NCBI GenBank assembly: GCA_030645365.1
Contig: JAUSMB010000078.1
Coordinates: 1-60,026, forward strand
Source: Rugosibacter sp.
Lineage (GTDB): Bacteria > Pseudomonadota > Gammaproteobacteria > Burkholderiales > Rhodocyclaceae
DNA length: 60,026 nt
Direction: 5' to 3'
A program made the position numbers and the translations under genes. The notes beneath the pieces were generated by a model, which did not search any database, was not told the origin of the DNA, and saw only the letters and a program-made list of their open reading frames with translations. Below, piece by piece: positions 57,671 to 60,026 of the stretch; the first letter of the stretch is position 1, and every line of letters starts with the position of its first letter.

Positions 57671-58507
57671 GTGAAACTATTCAGGTTTGGCCCCTTGGGT
57701 GAAGAAAAGCCAGGTGCCATCGATACGCAAGGCCATCTACGCGATTTATCGCTGCTGATTACCGATTTCACCCCCGACTGGCTAGCGCCAGAAAAACTCG
57801 CCGCGATCAAGGCCATTGATCTTGCCAAAATGCCGCTCATACCAACAGGCGCACGCTTGGGCATGCCTGTTGCCGGAATACGCCAATTCATCGCGATTGG
57901 CCTCAATTACAGAAAGCATGCCGAAGAATCCGGCATGGCCATCCCCACTGAGCCTGTAGTTTTCAATAAGGCCATTACCTCCTTGGCCGGGCCAAATGAT
58001 GACTTTGCCTTACCGGAAGGCTCCGTTGCGGGCGACTGGGAAGTGGAGCTGGGCATCATCATCGGCCGCACAGCGCAGCGCATTAGCGAGCATGATGCCT
58101 TGGCGCATGTAGCAGGTTATTGCCTGGCAAACGATGTATCGGAGCGCGACTGGCAAGCCAAACGCAACGGGCAGTGGGTAAAGGGCAAAAGCTTTGACGG
58201 CTTTGGCCCGATTGGCCCGTGGCTTGTCACCACCGATGAGATTCCCGACCCGCAAACCATTCCGCTGGAATTGGCCATCAACGGCCAGCGCAGGCAGCAT
58301 AGCTCCACCGCCGACATGATCTTTCCTGTCGCGCACATCGTTTCATATCTCAGCCAGTTCATGACCCTCTTGCCGGGCGACGTGATCATCACCGGCACGC
58401 CCGAAGGCGTGGGTTTAGGCATGAAGCCGCCGCAACATCTGAAGCGTGGTGATGTCATTACGCTCTCGGGCGGCATTTTGGGCGCGCAACAGCAGCGCGT
58501 GCTCTAA
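57671..58507 (+). CDS. Fumarylacetoacetate hydrolase family protein
   Basis: This 278-residue FAH-superfamily enzyme of the 2-hydroxyhepta-2,4-diene-1,7-dioate isomerase / ureidoglycolate lyase-like type has an N-terminal domain of about 70 residues and the catalytic core. The core shows IAIGLNYRKHAEESG, the metal-binding VEWELG-like DWEVELGIIIG, ANDVSERDWQ, KGKSFDGFGPIGPWL and GDVIITGTPEGVG. It starts with GTG behind a Shine-Dalgarno site that lies in a 10-base inverted repeat. Substrate unknown; acylpyruvate or ureidoglycolate-type reactions are possible. Confidence 0.88.
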   Translation: MKLFRFGPLGEEKPGAIDTQGHLRDLSLLITDFTPDWLAPEKLAAIKAIDLAKMPLIPTGARLGMPVAGIRQFIAIGLNYRKHAEESGMAIPTEPVVFNKAITSLAGPNDDFALPEGSVAGDWEVELGIIIGRTAQRISEHDALAHVAGYCLANDVSERDWQAKRNGQWVKGKSFDGFGPIGPWLVTTDEIPDPQTIPLELAINGQRRQHSSTADMIFPVAHIVSYLSQFMTLLPGDVIITGTPEGVGLGMKPPQHLKRGDVITLSGGILGAQQQRVL

Positions 58508-58521
58508 CTTCTCTTACTTTT

Positions 58522-59076
58522 ATGGCGCTTAAATCCACTATTTTCAAACTTGATCTGCAAATCGCCGACCTTGACCGCAACTACTACGGCAACCACACGC
58601 TCACCATCGCGCGGCATCCTTCCGAGACCGATGAGCGCATGATGATGCGGGTAGTTGCATTCATTTTGCATGCCGATGAAGCGCTGGTGTTTGGCAAGGG
58701 TTTATCAACGGAAGACGAGCCGGATTTGGTGCGCAAGGATTTAACCGGCAGCATCACGCAATGGATTGACGTCGGACTACCGGACGAAAAACGCATCCGC
58801 CGCGCTTGCGGGCGGGCGGATCACGTTGCCATCATTGCTTACGGCGCTCGCGCAACAGAGATTTGGTGGCAACAAAACCGCACCGCATTCGAGCGCCAGG
58901 AAAAACTCACCGTGTACCAAATCAGCCCGGAAGACGCCGCCGCATTGACCGCTTTAACCTCGCGCAATATGCAACTGCAATGCACGCTGCAAGAAGGCGA
59001 GCTGTGGCTCATTATGGGCGAGAACAACCTGCGCCTGGCACCTGTCACACTGACTCAAGCACTCAATACGACTTAA
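58522..59076 (+). CDS. yaeQ: YaeQ family protein
   Basis: This 184-residue protein of the YaeQ family (PD-(D/E)XK nuclease-like fold, no proven activity) starts MALKSTIFKLDLQIADLDR. LTIARHPSETDERMMMRV, STEDEPDLVRKDLTG, WIDVGLPDEKRIRRACGRAD and LWLIMGENNLRLAPV are all characteristic. It was once linked to haemolysin expression and transcript elongation; this is not established. It lies 14 bases after the FAH gene and may share its transcript. Confidence 0.93.
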   Translation: MALKSTIFKLDLQIADLDRNYYGNHTLTIARHPSETDERMMMRVVAFILHADEALVFGKGLSTEDEPDLVRKDLTGSITQWIDVGLPDEKRIRRACGRADHVAIIAYGARATEIWWQQNRTAFERQEKLTVYQISPEDAAALTALTSRNMQLQCTLQEGELWLIMGENNLRLAPVTLTQALNTT

Positions 59077-59096
59077 CCGCACACCACACAAATCCA

Positions 59097-60026
59097 ATGA
59101 CCCCACCCAGCCAAACCAGCAGCACAGAAAATACCCCCACCGCGCCGGGCACCTCATTCAGCCAGCTGCCACTCTCCCCTGCCATGCTGGTGAACCTGCA
59201 ACAGCTGGGCTACGTGCAGATGACGCCGATTCAAGCGGCCAGCCTGCCGCTCTCGCTGGCCGGACACGACCTGATCGCGCAAGCGAAAACCGGCAGTGGC
59301 AAGACGGCGGCTTTTGGCCTGCCGCTGCTGACCAAACTCAATCCGCGCAACTTTGCCGTGCAAGCCCTGGTGCTTTGCCCCACACGCGAACTGGCCGACC
59401 AGGTCACGCAGGAAATTCGCCGTCTGGCGCGTGGCGCGGACAACATCAAGGTGCTCACGCTATGCGGTGGCAGCCCCATGCGACCCCAGATGTCCAGCCT
59501 GGAGCACGGCGCGCATGTCGTCGTCGGCACCCCCGGGCGCATCATGGATCACCTCCGGCGCAGCAGTCTTGACCTGACCCAGCTCACCACGCTGGTGCTG
59601 GACGAAGCGGATCGCATGCTGGATATGGGGTTCTATGACGATATTGCCTGCGTCGCCAAAGCCTGCCCCAAGGAGCGGCAAACCTTGCTGTTTTCCGCCA
59701 CCTATCCCGAGAGCATTGCCGGTTTGAGTCGGCAGTTCTTGCGTCAGCCGCAACAAGTCACGCTCACCGAGCAACATGAAGCCGGCAAAATTCGTCAGCG
59801 TTTTTATGAAGTGGACAACGAAGAGAAATTTTCTGCTGTCGTGCAATTACTCAACCATTATCGTCCGGTCAGCACGCTGGCCTTTTGCAATACACGCGAG
59901 CAATGCCGTGCGTTGGTGCAAGTGCTGCAGGATGCGGGCTTTGTCGCGCTCGCCCTGCATGGTGAACTGGAACAGCGCGAACGCGACCAAGTGCTCATTC
60001 AATTCGCCAACCGCAGCTGCTCGGTT
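59097..60026 (+). CDS. dbpA: DEAD-box RNA helicase DbpA, N-terminal part
   Basis: The first 310 codons of an ATP-dependent RNA helicase run off the right edge. The Q motif is GYVQMTPIQAASLP, motif I AKTGSGKTAAF near residue 64, Ia CPTRELADQV, Ib TPGRIMDHL, II DEADRMLDMGF and III FSATYPES, followed by the start of the second RecA domain with FCNTREQC and HGELEQRERDQ. The wording is closest to DbpA, which acts on 23S rRNA in ribosome assembly. The diagnostic C-terminal RNA-binding domain is outside the window. Confidence 0.9.
   Translation, partial: MTPPSQTSSTENTPTAPGTSFSQLPLSPAMLVNLQQLGYVQMTPIQAASLPLSLAGHDLIAQAKTGSGKTAAFGLPLLTKLNPRNFAVQALVLCPTRELADQVTQEIRRLARGADNIKVLTLCGGSPMRPQMSSLEHGAHVVVGTPGRIMDHLRRSSLDLTQLTTLVLDEADRMLDMGFYDDIACVAKACPKERQTLLFSATYPESIAGLSRQFLRQPQQVTLTEQHEAGKIRQRFYEVDNEEKFSAVVQLLNHYRPVSTLAFCNTREQCRALVQVLQDAGFVALALHGELEQRERDQVLIQFANRSCSV

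Overview
The window reads as an ordinary stretch of chromosome from a betaproteobacterium, probably Burkholderiales or a neighbouring order. I do not name a genus. The evidence is the tRNA-Tyr/tRNA-Gly/tRNA-Thr/tuf cluster, a PhaM granule protein, a fused isobutyryl-CoA mutase, the pilMNOPQ-aroK-aroB-dgt-gltB-gltD order with a divergent PBP1a gene, the cyaY/lptM/lysA neighbourhood, and a giant DUF3683 FAD/Fe-S oxidoreductase. Gene density is high and many junctions are 1-4 base overlaps. No rRNA, phage, insertion sequence or CRISPR array was seen.

Layout. 1-584: start of tuf and three tRNAs on the minus strand behind a strong promoter. 0.7-9.2 kb: a D-lactate/glycolate-type dehydrogenase, PhaM, an acyl-CoA unit on the minus strand (icmF, 3-hydroxyacyl-CoA dehydrogenase, CaiB-type CoA transferase), then a PAS/hemerythrin pair. 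9.5-12.8 kb: an HflX-type GTPase and an ABC exporter. 13.3-16.6 kb: a PhnD/PhnC/PhnE/PhnE importer. 16.6-28.9 kb, minus strand: glmS, glmU, gltD, gltB, dgt, aroB, aroK. 29-34 kb: pilQ to pilM. 34.2-38.6 kb: PBP1a, cyaY, lptM, lysA. 38.6-43.6 kb, minus strand: a metal ABC transporter without an ATPase gene, an outer-membrane porin-like protein, a small His/Cys protein and a MATE pump. 43.9-51.1 kb: the DUF3683 oxidoreductase, a HIT protein, a PilZ-like protein and a porin. 51.2-53.2 kb: phoBR with a Pho box. 53.4-57.6 kb: an oxidative-stress island (SDR remnant, oxyR, rubrerythrin, Fe-S protein, DUF3501 protein, dps). 57.7-60 kb: FAH-family hydrolase, yaeQ and the start of dbpA.

The most unusual signal is a dispersed motif of about 24 bp, consensus CGTATCACCAGCGCCGAC followed by TTTTTC. 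It occurs between genes at about 2.1, 8.1, 9.4, 43.7 and 55.1 kb. It also lies inside or at the edge of reading frames: glmS, gltB, aroB, a small protein at 41.8 kb, and in degraded form the start of the CaiB-type gene. Inside glmS, gltB and aroB the complementary strand reads in frame as K/I-V-G-A/V-G-x-T/V. Nine of ten copies point the same way. It resembles a short repeat family tolerated inside genes, or a chromosome-orientation signal, and I do not recognise it.

Other points of interest are the oxyR/rubrerythrin/Fe-S/DUF3501/dps island, an exact ATAG-N7-CTAT site after oxyR, a Pho box before phoB, a hairpin that would mask the ribosome binding site of the FAH gene, and a terminator-like leader before gltB.
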